64,000 nt of DNA from Molanna angustata (GCA_963576475.1 OY754982.1:8192458-8256457); one strand, 5' to 3'. Numbered from the stretch's first letter, positions 36,383-47,396 are shown. Notes: generated by a model not told the origin, from the letters alone. Program-made: numbers and translations.

Positions 36383-36812
36383 TAGTGATGAGCAAAAGTT
36401 TTGCAGGCTTGGTCATGGTTTTGTATACTTTATTAAACGCACTTTTAGACGGACGAGTTTTTCAACACGGTCCGGTTTTCAACGCTTAAAACAGCATCGA
36501 AAATACAGGTTACTCCAAACATAGCTTTACACGAGTATTATTTTATTTTATTTTATTCGGAAAACATACAGCATACATACACAATAATAAAAACAAAAAT
36601 GATACATAGAATTTCATGCCTAAGTAACATGTTTTCACTTATATAAAAAATAGTAATAACTAAACATATTTTATTTATTCGTTATTATTATCTGCTTTAT
36701 TTGCGACTTCTGTTATTTTAATTACGAAAAAATGAAATATGCCATTTGTGTGAAAAATATCGGGAGTGCAAGACCAACACTCTGGTCATGGTCTTGCATT
36801 TGCTCATCCCTA
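36383..36812. mobile_element. hAT-type MITE, 430 bp
   Basis: The left end TAGTGATGAGCAAA and the inverse of the right end TAGGGATGAGCAAA differ at one position. Flanks ATGGAAAA (36375-36382) and TTGGAAAA (36813-36820) form an 8-bp duplication with one mismatch. A further internal inverted word (TTGGTCATGG near the left, GGTCATGGTCTTGC near the right) lies subterminally. The interior contains an ATTTT run and GGAAAACATACAGC, which looks like a LINE 3' tail captured or inserted. Non-coding. Confidence 0.85.
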
Positions 36813-36824
36813 TTGGAAAATTCA

Positions 36825-38325
36825 AATGCATTTGTTTGTCAGTTCTCTTATTACTCAAACGTTTAAGCTATTCTCATTCATGTTCATTTCTTGGATCAAC
36901 TAATTAACACTTTTAACGTTGTCTTTTTTGCCTTGTATTTCTTTATGAGCGAAGTGTGTTCAATGTACTCGCCGTTAAAATATAGGTACCTACCCACTGA
37001 ATTGTAAAATAACTTAGTCGTGTTGAAATACAAATAAATTATCATTTTTATATTATAATAGGTATATGTAGATGGTAAATAGAATTGCTGATTGTGTATT
37101 TATTGAAATTCCCGATTAATTATCAATAATTTTCTATTCGGTACCAAGAAAAAACGAAAAAAGCGCAAGTAAATTAAAACTATACAGACTACGATTAGTA
37201 ATGTTTATATATTGTCAAATTGTATTGCTTAAAAACTGGCCTTCGGCCTAAAACCAGAGAAAGAAGCAGGGGAAGAATTAAAATGAAGGTTATTTTTACA
37301 TGAGTTATACATTTTTTTTTTCTTATTTTTGTTTAATACCTTCTGAATTGAAATAAACCCATATATACGATTTGTATTTATATGAACAAATATACAAATA
37401 GATGATAAAAAGATATTAAATGATGATAAGTCTCTACCATGGATGATAAATCCAATATTAACTTTAGCTCGGATAGAAATATTCTAAAAGGTATATTAAA
37501 ATATATTTCAGTATGTATGTACAATCAATTTGGTGTATGAAATTTAATACCCGCACGTCATATTTTATTTAAATCTACAGATCGATAGGTAAATGTTTTA
37601 ATGGTATCGACAAATCGAGATTACGAATCGGACATATTACATACAGACATAATATGATTTCTCTTTCCAATGATTGAATCAAGTCGTGTTATCTGCTTTC
37701 GTAAACATCAAGGTCATCGTCATACCATCTCGTATCTTCTCGATCCTCCATACTTTGCTTATTATTATTATAGCTGCATCTGATTTCATGTTAATATTAT
37801 GTGGTTGATCGAAAACGCACTATGCATCTCTGTTAACAAATCTCAATCCGTAGGAAGCACACGCCTATGAAATTGCAACCGTGAATTATTATTGGTTTTG
37901 TTTTAAACCGACCGTACCTTCCGGATGTGTCGATTTCATATTGATAAAGAAAGTTGGATCCAATAGGATCACAATTGGTTCTTATGAATTATGAATAAGT
38001 TTCTTCTTTCCACGACGAAAAGTCAAAGCTAAATTCTTTAATTTTCACCTAAATTTAAGTGTTTATACCATGCCAAAATACCATAATTCCTATTATACTA
38101 GTAAGTATCGTTTCATCAAAATTAATTTTCTACATTTGTATTCGACTAGTAAGGGGCCTTAAAATGACAAAGTAAAGCTTTTAAACCCAATATGACTATT
38201 TAAGAAATAAATCGATAAGAATATAAAAAAGATAGAATGGAAGATAACGCACTGATCCATTGTTTATAATGGCGTAGTTACCGATCCTTTATTTGTGATA
38301 TACATATAACCTTAGATGACTGACG
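36825..38325. other. AT-rich interval without recognised features
   Basis: Nothing supported beyond a small palindromic word CTGGCCTTCGGCCTAAAACCAG at about 37234-37256. Confidence 0.4.
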
Positions 38326-38328
38326 ATT

Positions 38329-38633
38329 TTTTTATCCTCTCTGTTATTAATATGCGTATGATATATACAAATAATATATTTTTATCCTCTCTGTTATTAA
38401 TATGCGTATGATATATACAAATAATATATTTTTATCCTCTCTGTTATTAATATGCGTATGATATATACAAATAATATATTTTTATCCTCTCTGTTATTAA
38501 TATGCGTATGATATATACAAATAATATATTTTTATCCTCTCTGTTATTAATATGCGTATGATATATACAAATAATATATTTTTATCCTCTCTGTTATTAA
38601 TATGCGTATGATATTATACAAATAATATATTTT
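38329..38633 (+). repeat. 50-bp tandem repeat, six copies
   Basis: TTTATCCTCTCTGTTATTAA starts at 38331, 38381, 38431, 38481, 38531 and 38581. The first five units are identical as far as I can read; the sixth has one extra T (GATATTATAC). Such uniformity indicates a recent expansion. Confidence 0.97.
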
Positions 38634-38639
38634 TCTACT

Positions 38640-38890
38640 AAACCAATCAATAGTGGAATATTGTATTATAGAGTGGGGTGAACTTACAAAACAAATTAAT
38701 ATTGATCCATTCAGTTGAAGCTCTAAAAATATATGTATATATAATGTCCCTATTCGTATATTCTCTATTGAACTATTCAAAAAAACTATATTCTAGACAT
38801 ACAACAACTGTATGCTAAAAACACTTGCATCTTCATATTATATAAACGCATCTACCAACCCAAACCACACAACAGACTAGACAACTTTTG
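38640..38890 (+). pseudogene. Very degenerate LINE polymerase C-terminus (tentative)
   Basis: Frame pieces read LNQSIVEYCIIEWGELT, then YVYIMSLFVYSLLNYSKKLY and SRHTTTVC, resembling the 'S-I-x-x-YGI-x-x-WG ... HNYNTR' order of CR1-like polymerases, with stops and frameshifts. It lies immediately before the better-preserved fragment at 38985-39736 and may be an independent insertion. Confidence 0.35.
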
Positions 38891-38984
38891 GTCAAATATA
38901 TACATGTGTGAATTATGTATGTAATTAAATATTAGGTCATGTAAATAATGTTGTGTGCATCCATAACTGGACATTCAGACACTC

Positions 38985-39950
38985 ATAATAATAAAACGTG
39001 TATTATCCCATTTGCACTAAATGATAAATACATCCCAGAAGACCTTAATATTAAAATTCATATTGACAATTCCTGTTTCAACAACTCCATATCTTGTAAC
39101 TCAGCGTGTATTAAATTATCCACTAAAAATAACATCCGATACCTAGGCATTATTATTGAAAGCAGTATGAAATGGAAACATATAACTACTACTATTGAAC
39201 GCCTTAAAAAGCTAATTTTTATTTTTCTGAGACTAAGAAATATAGTTCAAACAAACTTGCTAAAAACAATATATTTTTCATTATTTCAATCCATCTTACA
39301 ATATGGCATTATATGTTGGGGGGGAGCTTTTAAAACCACTTAAGTGCCTTTAGAAGTTTTTCAAAGAATCATTATTAAAATTATATTAAAAAAGAGATTT
39401 GATTATCCAACTATTAATTTATTTCAAGAATTTAAAGTTTCAACTGTTGAAAATATCTACAAAAAAATATCATTGTTCCAAATTCATAAAGATATTCTTA
39501 CAAATTCAAACCAATTGTCATTTTCTTTAAGCAGCAGAATAAATTCACAAGGATGTATTACCATTCCTCTTTTACGTACAACTGCCTCACAACATTTCTA
39601 TAAGTATAAAGGTACTAAGTGGTTTAATGAACTCCCTTTGAGTCTTAGACTCGAAAAAAATTATAGTATATTAAAAATTAAATTAAAAAATTGTACTGAT
39701 ATTTATTTTTTGTTATTTCATTCTTGTTTTGTGTAGCTTCATATTTTTTAGTAGATGTACAATGTTTTGGTAAATGTAATAATATTAAATAGATACTCCC
39801 CTCTTTTAACACGAGATTTTATCTCAATTAAAGAGGCTTATTATGAATTATATGATGGAAATTGTATACCTTTTTAAATTATGATTTATATGTGAACATT
39901 GTATTGTTTTTGTTAATAAAAATAATAATAAAAAAAAAATAATAATAACC
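38985..39950 (+). pseudogene. Non-LTR retrotransposon polymerase, C-terminal half, plus 3' UTR
   Basis: About 250 codons in one frame, interrupted by a single TAA at 39341-39343 between a 131-codon and a 130-codon open segment. It begins after the lost YADD site with NNKTCIIPFALNDK, then IRYLGIIIESSMKWKHIT, LKKLIFIFLRLRNI, SILQYGIICWGGAF, then (past the stop) VFQRIIIKIILKKR, NIYKKISLFQIHKD and TKWFNELPLSLRL, stopping at 39734-39736. The 'YLGI-x-I-x-x-x-x-KW' and 'YGI-x-x-WGG' motifs identify the RT thumb and C-terminal domain. The 3' UTR runs to an (AAT)n tail at about 39925-39957. A related minus-strand copy lies at 45475-46030. Confidence 0.85.
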
Positions 39951-39997
39951 AATATTATTCTTTTATATGAAGAATTTAAGCTGCATGTATGTTGATG

Positions 39998-40132
39998 AGA
40001 TGGGCCGACGATATTGTTGCGGTCGCCGCAAAGAAATGGATTGAAGCGGCACAGAATAGAGGAAAATGGAGACAGATGGAAGAGGCCTTCATCCAGCAGT
40101 GGAGGGAAGGCTAGGAAGAAGAAGAAGAAGAA
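39998..40132 (+). pseudogene. RTE-like LINE C-terminus with GAA tail
   Basis: 38 uninterrupted codons from 39998 to the stop TAG at 40112-40114: RWADDIVAVAAKKWIEAAQN, RGKWRQMEEAFIQQWREG, then (GAA)n. 'RWADDI ... W-x-x-A' is the usual end of RTE-like polymerases. It matches the LINE interrupted by the hAT element at 57594-60831 and shows the undisrupted form of that site (CAGCAGTGGAGGGAAGGC). Confidence 0.85.
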
Positions 40133-40139
40133 GTATGTC

Positions 40140-40800
40140 GATACTCCCTTATAAATAAATAAAGACATTTAAAATCCCTTTTATTTTTATTCCATTGGAG
40201 TTGAAAAATTCTAAAAACATAAGTACATACAGTAAAATTAAAAATAGATAAAAAGTGCAGACAAAACTTTACTCAATAAATTACTTTATGAAAACTTACA
40301 ATGACAGACACACGTGCACTAAAATCATACACATTATTATATAAAATCGTAAACTGCTTCAGGACAGGCTCATAACCTACTGAATCAGTTTACGTTCGTA
40401 TTACGTTCGTATTGATGTACAAATGCTGTAATACATTATTGTATTTTACTATGAAAAGATATGAAATATGCTATAATATTCAACAAAATCCACGTTACTT
40501 TCATAGGAAGAAAACCCGTGTGGGTTTAGATTTTCTCACATAGATGGAAACATCTAGAGAATATAAGAACTCAAATATAATAGAAAAACCACATTTTGAT
40601 TCAAAGTAATTTCTAAAATCTCAGTAATATCTTTCGGTAAGATCTCAATCTAAATTGATACGAGATCTTACCGAAATGATCGTCATTTATGTATGTACGT
40701 GCCTCAATTTCCTCGTTTCATGTTTACATAACTTTTATCAGCATCTAAGTTGAGATGTATTTGAAAATCTATATTGAGATTTTCCTTCAAAATTTCAATA
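40140..40800. other. AT-rich interval; one 15-bp perfect inverted repeat
   Basis: TTTCGGTAAGATCTC (40632-40646) and its exact inverse (40662-40676) enclose 15 bases. Otherwise nothing is recognised. Confidence 0.5.
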
Positions 40801-40810
40801 ATTATAGAGA

Positions 40811-41335
40811 ATCATCATCATCATCATCAGCAATGGCGCTACAGCCCGGTGAGGGCCTCGGACTCCTCAAGAAACTGCCTCCATCCCGCCCTGTCGAAAG
40901 CAAGTCTCCTCCAATTTGTCTGTCCGATCGCTCTTATATTGCCCTCGATGTCATCCAGCCATCTCATCCTAGGTCTCTCTCTGCTTCTTCTTCCTTCAGG
41001 GCAGGTATCCAATGCATTCTTTGGGACCCGGCTATCTTCCATTCTATAAACGTGTCCGAGCCAACGTAGACGTTGTATTTTGATGTATTGAACAACGTTT
41101 GGTTCGCCATATATTATTTCTAGCTCATGGTTAACCCGGATCCTCCAAGATAGGGCCAAACAGGACAGGTAGGGCCAAGTATTTTCCTTTCGAACACCAA
41201 CAATGCATTTTCGTCCTTCTTGGTCAATGTCCAGTATTATGATGCATATGTCATGACCGGTCGAAGAAAAATTTTGTAAATGAGGGTTTTTGTTTTACGA
41301 GAGATGACCTTAAGTGCTTTAGCAGTCAATTATTG
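40811..41335 (-). pseudogene. RTE-like LINE polymerase C-terminal region
   Basis: The minus strand, with one or two frame slips, gives KTLIYKIFLRPVMTYAS, DENALLVFERKILG, LSWRIRVNHELEIIYGEP, RLRWLGHVYRMEDSRVP, RPRMRWLDDIEGNIRAIG and W-xx-LAFDRAGWRQFLEE ending SEALTGL. These are the standard post-RT segments of an RTE-like element ('RLRW-x-GHV-x-RM' and 'GRPR-x-RW'). The 3' tail is a (GAT)n microsatellite (40811-40828). 5'-truncated and inactive. It is a different family from the copy at 39998, which ends in GAA. Confidence 0.85.
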
Positions 41336-41422
41336 AGAATAGAATCAGTTTTATCGTTTCTGTTTATTTGGATTGAACTAAGTTTAGTTTGTCGATCGAC
41401 AATTCTTGATAGAACTCCATTG

Positions 41423-41636
41423 TACGTTGATATGTTATAAAAATATAGAAATACTTGGTTATAGTTCTATTGTATTTATTAGATTATTGACGCGTTTCGT
41501 GCAAAGCACATCGTCAGAATAATGAATTATAATGAATTATTCTGACGATGTGCTTTGCACGAAACGCGTCAATAATCTAATAAATACAATAGAACTATAA
41601 CCAAGTATTTTTATATTTTTATAACATATCAACGTA
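41423..41636. repeat. 214-bp near-perfect palindrome with ~100-bp arms
   Basis: TACGTTGATATGTTATAAAA at 41423 is the inverse of the sequence ending at 41636, and the arms stay complementary through GACGCGTTTCGTGCAAAGCA to a small centre near 41530. Only a few mismatches or slips occur (for example ATAGAAATACTT against AAGTATTTTTAT). No other copy of this sequence was seen in the window. Confidence 0.95.
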
Positions 41637-41639
41637 TTT

Positions 41640-42405
41640 GGATTGATATTATTTCTTATTCATGTTATTAGGAAGGTAGGTACTGCATAATGTACCGATC
41701 GTCTGCAAAAATACTTCAGCTGTATCAATGCATAATTTCTTGTTTGAATACCCAATCATTGATTACCAATTAATCAGAAATAATTATACACAAAATGATT
41801 ATGAAATAATATGCTATCCAACAATTACTTCAACTACCATGGTCCATATATTTATCGTTACATTTCTTCTACGCATTCTTGTCTAATGATTTGATCATAG
41901 GTTAAATTCGATATAATTTTATCCGATATAATCATATCCGCTTAGATGATGTGTGTAGAGAAATCGAGAGATATCTATTTTAAATATGTACATGTTCAGC
42001 ATTCAACCGTTTATGTAAAAATTGGATTTATTGATTTATTATTTATAGATATTATCGACACAATAAATTCATTGCGAAGATAAATATTGATATTTAGTTT
42101 ACTGGGGATTTCTTCATGGGTAAATGAAGATACGATTACCTACGTATACAAATGTATTATTTTCATATTAAACTTTCCAGATAATTTTCTTGATTTCTCC
42201 AGATACTTTTGATGCTATCCATTGCGGTTTATTATACCAACTTGTTTGTCTTTCTATTAACTGCTAAAACCGCGGCACTTTGAAGAATATTGAACTCTTT
42301 TTATAGCTTGACTCCATTTCTCAAATTATTCAAATGACTATGCCAGAGAATTATAAGGTAGACTATGCATTGTTAAGACCGATCGACAAAACTTTTATTT
42401 TAAAT
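41640..42405. other. AT-rich interval without recognised features
   Basis: Nothing supported. Confidence 0.45.
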
Positions 42406-42411
42406 GAAATA

Positions 42412-42520
42412 GAATGAATATTTCACACATTCCCTAAATTAAGCTCACATGCATGTGCTAAAGGTAAACGAAATTGGTCAAATCGTGGAATCGAAATCGC
42501 GCGCTAACCGCTCTGCTTAA
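42412..42520 (-). repeat. Degenerate SINE-A copy
   Basis: The order CACATTCCCTAAATTAAGCT, GCATGTGCTAAAGGTAAACG, then a B-box-like GGAATCGAAATCGC and GCGCTAACCGCTCTGC matches 26225-26412, with a deletion in the anticodon region of the head. Confidence 0.75.
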
Positions 42521-42744
42521 TCTACTACGAAATATGTTATCAACCATGTATACATATTTAAATTTGACATGTCAAATTAAACTAAATATTGTAGTCTTTA
42601 AATTTGTCCATAATTAGACTTGATATTATTTTTCTGTTAAATAATATTAGGGATTTATAAAGCGCTGTTTAAAATTACAAGACAGTCAATTGTTGACTTA
42701 TAGTTTTAATTTGTTATTTATTTATTTTAAGTATTGTGTACTCA

Positions 42745-42800
42745 TGTGCACAACGGCGGGCTTAATAACATATGGCAATATCTTCCAACGAACAATATTC
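42745..42800 (-). repeat. Degenerate LINE/SINE-C tail
   Basis: GGCGGGCTTAATAACATATG and GCAATATCTTCCAAC match the tail shared by the SINE at 24500 and the LINE at 25520. Similar worn pieces lie at 47194-47242, 55488-55540 and 57399-57440. Confidence 0.55.
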
Positions 42801-42860
42801 ATTTGGTGAGGTTAATTGTGAAGGTTTTGTGAGGTAATTTACAGGTTTCAAGGGCGTGGA

Positions 42861-43600
42861 AATCGAAGAACTGAAAGTACTGTCTACGTGGTGTGGTTCC
42901 TGTAAATCCCCAACACGAGTACTAAGGGGTGGAGGAGCCCCCCGGCATGACTGGTGAGCCATGTCCCGCTCGGCGGTAGACCGCCATGCTGATGAGGTGC
43001 AGCCGACGCAATCGAAGAAGTGAAAGTACTGTCTACGTGGTGTGGTTCCTGTAAATCCCCAACACGAGTACTAAGGGGTGGAGGAGCCCCCCGGCATGAC
43101 TGGTGAGCCATGTCCCGCTCGGCGGTAGACCGCCATGCTGATGAGGTGCAGCCGACGCAATCGAAGAAGTGAAAGTACTGTCTACGTGGTGTGGTTCCTG
43201 TAAATCCCCAACACGAGTACTAAGGGGTGGAGGAGCCCCCCGGCATGACTGGTGAGCCATGTCCCGCTCGGCGGTAGACCGCCATGCTGATGAGGTGCAG
43301 CCGACGCAATCGAAGAACTGAAAGTACTGTCTACGTGGTGTGGTTCCTGTAAATCCCCAACACGAGTACTAAGGGGTGGAGGAGCCCCCCGGCATGACTG
43401 GTGAGCCATGTCCGGCTCGGCGGTAGACCGCCATGCTGATGAGGTGCAGCCGACGCAATCGAAGAACTGAAAGTACTACAATGCGTGGTGAAGGTTCCCT
43501 GTCTAGTCACGTGTTATCGTGGCACTGTTGGTTGGGAAACCCTTGCCATGATTGACGGGCCCCCACGTTTGTAGTTGGACTCTTAGTGGTAGTGGTATGA
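42861..43600 (+). repeat. 149-bp tandem repeat (four full units) in repeat family G
   Basis: AATCGAAGAA recurs at 42861, 43010, 43159, 43308 and 43457, exactly 149 bp apart. Units are nearly identical (GAAGTG versus GAACTG; TCCCGCTC versus TCCGGCTC). Downstream the unique portion TGATTGACGGGCCCCCACGT and the terminus TCTTAGTGGTAGTGGTATGA (ending about 43600) match family G at 31275-31815, which has only one unit. It is far richer in G+C than its surroundings. The repeated 75-codon minus-strand frames are a by-product of the period. Confidence 0.93.
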
Positions 43601-43604
43601 AATA

Positions 43605-44485
43605 TGTTTTTTTTTATTTATTTTATTTTCACAAAAGTTTAACATCATAATAATTGTGATCTCACTAGCCTACAGGCTATCGGTGAATTTCCCATACAAA
43701 AAGGTCAAGTACATATTACATTCCTTAAGTTACAGTATTAAAATTATAATATGGGATACATGTTTTTCATTTAATTACTACTTATAAATGAGTCAAATGT
43801 TTTTAATTACTTTCTACAATATTTGTTTTTTAAATATAGTTTTAACTGAGTATATTTTATCAAGTTTATCCATACCATGATGGTATCTTGATGGTAGGTT
43901 CTTGTTTTGTCCGACGATCTACCGCTCCGGGGAGGAATAAAACGACATGTTCTGAAGCGTTCTCTATGGAGTGGAGTAGAAGACTGTGAAATTCTGTTAT
44001 TCTGAAGGTTTCAAGATTCTGAGCTACGTGTAGGTAGGCACCATAAAAACACACATTAGGTATTAACGAAAAATAAACAAATAAATATTTTCATTCTCTG
44101 TTAGACGTTTTATACAGTAAAATGTAGGTTTATTTAATAAAAGTAAAATAAGGAGGAAATCAAATGGAGGTAAGTGTAAATTACCAATGATATTATGACG
44201 GAATTTGTATGCAATTATGATATCCATTAGGCTATCGCTAGTGCCGATGGCGAAACATTATTATCGGACATTAAAACACTACCTACTGACATAACTTCAC
44301 TACATAAATTGAGAAATTGTGCCATTTTGTAATTGGTAGGTATACTTGCATATTCTCATCTAACAAATACCTAATGCAAAACATCATAAATTCATAACAA
44401 TATTTTTATTTTTGTCCAACTGTCGATTCGTTCATGAGAATTCAATTCTCTGAATGAATCTACATTATTAAGCCAAGATGCGTGT
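43605..44485. other. AT-rich interval; LINE-tail-like start
   Basis: 43605-43740 begins with an ATTT run followed by CACAAAAGTTTAACATC, suggesting the 3' end of a minus-strand retroelement. The rest has no recognised feature. Confidence 0.35.
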
Positions 44486-44494
44486 AATAACACC

Positions 44495-44600
44495 AACTAG
44501 AGGCCTTGCAGCATATATGTTCCCATACATGGATTTACTCAGAATTCGGAGTAGAACATTTTATGTGAGTTTTGTGTGTCTGTGTATGTGTGTGTTTGGT
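44495..44600 (+). repeat. Dispersed repeat H, copy 1
   Basis: TAGAGGCCTTGCAGCATATA, then CATACATGGATTTACTCAGA, ATTCGG-A/T-GTAGAACATTT and a TGTG-rich stretch. The same order occurs at 51373-51475. Unclassified. Confidence 0.7.
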
Positions 44601-44994
44601 TTATTTTTCCATATATCTCAGAAACCAACACGCTGAAAATTGGTGAGAACATAGACAAATACAAAATCTCAAATCAGTTTTTTCAAATAAATTCCAGAGT
44701 TTCTCAAACATTTTTTTTTTTAGAAAAATATTTTTTTTTATGATAAATTTATGTGTTTAACTGCCTATAATTCCAAAGTTTTAAAAAATATCGAAAAAAA
44801 CCCAAACACCCCAACTAGATAATTTAATTTTCTTTAAAAATATTACATTGTAGTAATATTACAAAAATATTACATTGCAAATTTTTTTAACAATTTTTAT
44901 AAAAATTGAATTTAGTGTCGACATTCCTTCATATACAATTTGTATGGCAGTCGCCTATACACAATATTTAAGAAGACTTCAATAGTTTGATACT

Positions 44995-45130
44995 TAATCT
45001 CTAAAAATACATACATACCATCATGCTGTTTTCATATTCCGAATAGGAGAAAAGGACTGACCTCCATACTGTCCTATCTTGACATACATACCTACATGTG
45101 TTGTATAAAAAACAAAATATCTTAAAATAT
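44995..45130 (+). repeat. ATACCATCA-GCTGTTTTC family member
   Basis: ACATACCATCATGCTGTTTT, CGAATAGGAGAAAAGGACTG, ACCTCCATACTGTCCTATCT and ACATGTGTTGTATAAAA match 56215-56340 and, more weakly, 2890-3050. Confidence 0.55.
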
Positions 45131-45474
45131 TCAATAATTTGGATTTATGGGTTTATAGTTTGGTACTTATTTTTCAACTATACATACTATCGCTATCGAC
45201 ACTTGGATCTAATGCGTTACATTCAACTAGTAAATATAAGTAATTTTTATGCTGAATAAGTAACTTAATTAATTTTATTAAGAGGGAATATAACGCTAAA
45301 TCTAGCGACTGAAAACATGATATATTTAAACTCAAATTAAATATGAAGCTGTGTTAATAAGGTTTGTTCTTAAAACGCATTAAATCTATATATTTTGGAA
45401 CAAAAAATCAACATAAACTGTTTTTAACGCACCTCATACCCTTACTAACACAACTTCATAATGTAATATATCAT

Positions 45475-46030
45475 ATTTTCAGTCAAAAGATTTATATGCC
45501 AACTTAAAAAAAACGTCATATGCACCTCTAAAAAAAATTCTGTGCTGCAGTTGTATTTTTCTTTGGTATGATGATTTTGAACTTTGCTCTAGTCTTCCCT
45601 TTTCCACGAGAAAAAAATTCAAGATGGTTCTGTCTGTGAGCATAATATATAGTTGAAATCGTGTCTATTATCTGTTTTAGTGTTGGGACCGGGAAGTCTA
45701 CATAGATATGTTCCGTTGGTTGATCTATAGGTTTGCTTAGTATAATCTTTATAATCAGTCTTTGTGTAACTTCAACTGGCAAAAAATTCGTCCTATAAGT
45801 ACCATCCCATCCCGAAACACCATACATAAGGACAGAGTGCACAAAAGTAAAATATACAATTTATAAACTATTTTTGCATAATATATTTTTGAGATTCCTG
45901 AATATATAAATGGATTTTCTCAAACGGTTAACTATATTTTCTATTTGGCTTTTAAACTTAAGGTTTCTATCTATTTTTATTCCTAAATATTATATTTCGT
46001 TAGTCTTATTTATGTCTTCTTAAAATGATA
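45475..46030 (-). pseudogene. Non-LTR retrotransposon polymerase, C-terminal fragment
   Basis: The minus strand reads YLGIKIDRNLKFKSQIEN, VNRLRKSIYIFRNLKNIL, CKNSL, a stop (near 45863), IVYFTFVHSVLMYGVSGWDG, VEVTQRLIIKIILSKPID, STIYYAHRQNHLEFFSRG, NTTAAQNFF, then a frame slip. Motif order is the same as in the plus-strand copy at 38985-39736 ('SILQYGIICWGG ... VFQRIIIKIIL'), so both come from related elements. It is truncated at both ends. Confidence 0.75.
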
Positions 46031-46034
46031 ATTT

Positions 46035-46850
46035 AATGTCTGTATCGGATTGTCTATTGTTTAATGTGAATGGAATGGAATATATTTTATATTAAAGCTT
46101 ACTCTTATCGAATAATGGCAAACATCTTGATATATTATCTTGAGTGCACGGAACAGATCTGCACATTGCATCAAAACTATTTTCTCAAATTCTATACTAA
46201 AGATCTCTTATTGAAAATTCCATTTCGTCTGTAGCGCGTCATTCCTTAGGCGGTTTTCATTGGTAGAAATCATTGTACTCCAAGAACTTCAAATCAGATT
46301 AACAATAAATTATTTGAATTTTATTACTATGCAGGTACGTACATTATTAAAGAATGCATTTCAAAAGATTCGTAATCATCGTTTATTTCTCCTTTTTTAT
46401 CAAGTATGCAAAAATCGGTGAAATGTTGTTTAGAAAGCAAATTATTATTTGCTTTAATTTCATACATTCTTGATTTTAACGATCACATATAACATCTTGG
46501 TAGGTAAATGCCACCAATGTCTTGTGTTTAGATATTCATTTTGATTAAAAATGTGATTTCATTTCTTAACTTTCATGTTTTGAATATAAAAAGTCATGCT
46601 TTTCAAATAAACGTACGTATAGTGCCGACCGAATTCTTGCATATCTGCACTGGAAAGATTGGTACGTTGAAAGAATCATCCCTTTCACAGAGTGCAAGGA
46701 ATTGTTTATTAATTGTATAAATTATGTTTCTTCTTTTTTAGTAAACCTGTTGGTCTATAATACAAAAACTTCCTGAGATGACGAAGCCCAACTATCCGTC
46801 CATCTGTTGGGTGATATTCCGGGTATATTTATATTGTAAATACTTATTCT
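46035..46850. other. AT-rich interval without recognised features
   Basis: Nothing supported. Confidence 0.45.
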
Positions 46851-46853
46851 TTG

Positions 46854-47179
46854 ATCGAATATTTTTATTATTGCATATGCGCAAACATTGGATTTTTTTT
46901 TCCCTGTCGGGAGTCAAAGATATTTTTTAACAGATTTTTAATTATCTCAATAGAGACGAAGTTGGAATATTTATTGTAGGAGAACCGGGAAATCAAGGCA
47001 CCTACAGGGCTTACGACCTGTCATCGGCTGGTTTACGTGATCAAATGATCACGTAAATTGATCACGTAAACCAGCCGATGACAGGTCGTAAGCCCTGTAG
47101 GTGCCTTGATTTCCCGGTTCTCCTACAATAAATATTCCAACTTCGTCTCTATTGAGATAATTAAAAATCTGTTAAAAAA
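46854..47179. mobile_element. Snap-back derivative of foldback family F: 257-bp hairpin
   Basis: Arms 46923-47044 and 47058-47179 (122 bp each) are practically perfect inverses around a 13-nt spacer, and that spacer itself contains GATCACGTAAA, a copy of arm sequence. The arm sequence (CTCAATAGAGACGAAGTTGG, AAATCAAGGCACCTACAGG, ACGACCTGTCATCGGCTGG) is that of the right end of the element at 28577-29182. The left flank 46854-46922 matches the left flank of that element. Confidence 0.9.
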
Positions 47180-47396
47180 AACTTATTCTTTGTGCAAGTG
47201 ATGAGTTTATTACCAAATGGAAATTTCTTCCAATCCAAAGAAACATCAGTTCACAATATTTATGTACTATATTCATAGCAAGTACCTACGTTGGTTGATT
47301 TTTAAGCTCGGATTGTACAAAGGTCACAATATTTCATAATTATGTATCGTCATACTCACAGTATGCAAACTCTGTTGAGAAAATGATCTAAAGAAT

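Noticed and set aside
38329..38633. Regular direct repeats that could suggest a CRISPR array
   Set aside because: The whole 50-bp unit repeats with no variable spacers, and the DNA is eukaryotic.
40755..41069. Plus-strand frames over the RTE-like fragment
   Set aside because: The minus strand holds the recognisable RLRWLGHVYRM / RMRWLDDI motifs; the plus frames are shadows.
42762..43409. Four overlapping ~75-codon minus-strand frames with nearly identical proteins
   Set aside because: They are generated by the 149-bp tandem repeat. The period is not a multiple of three, so the frames cannot form one protein.
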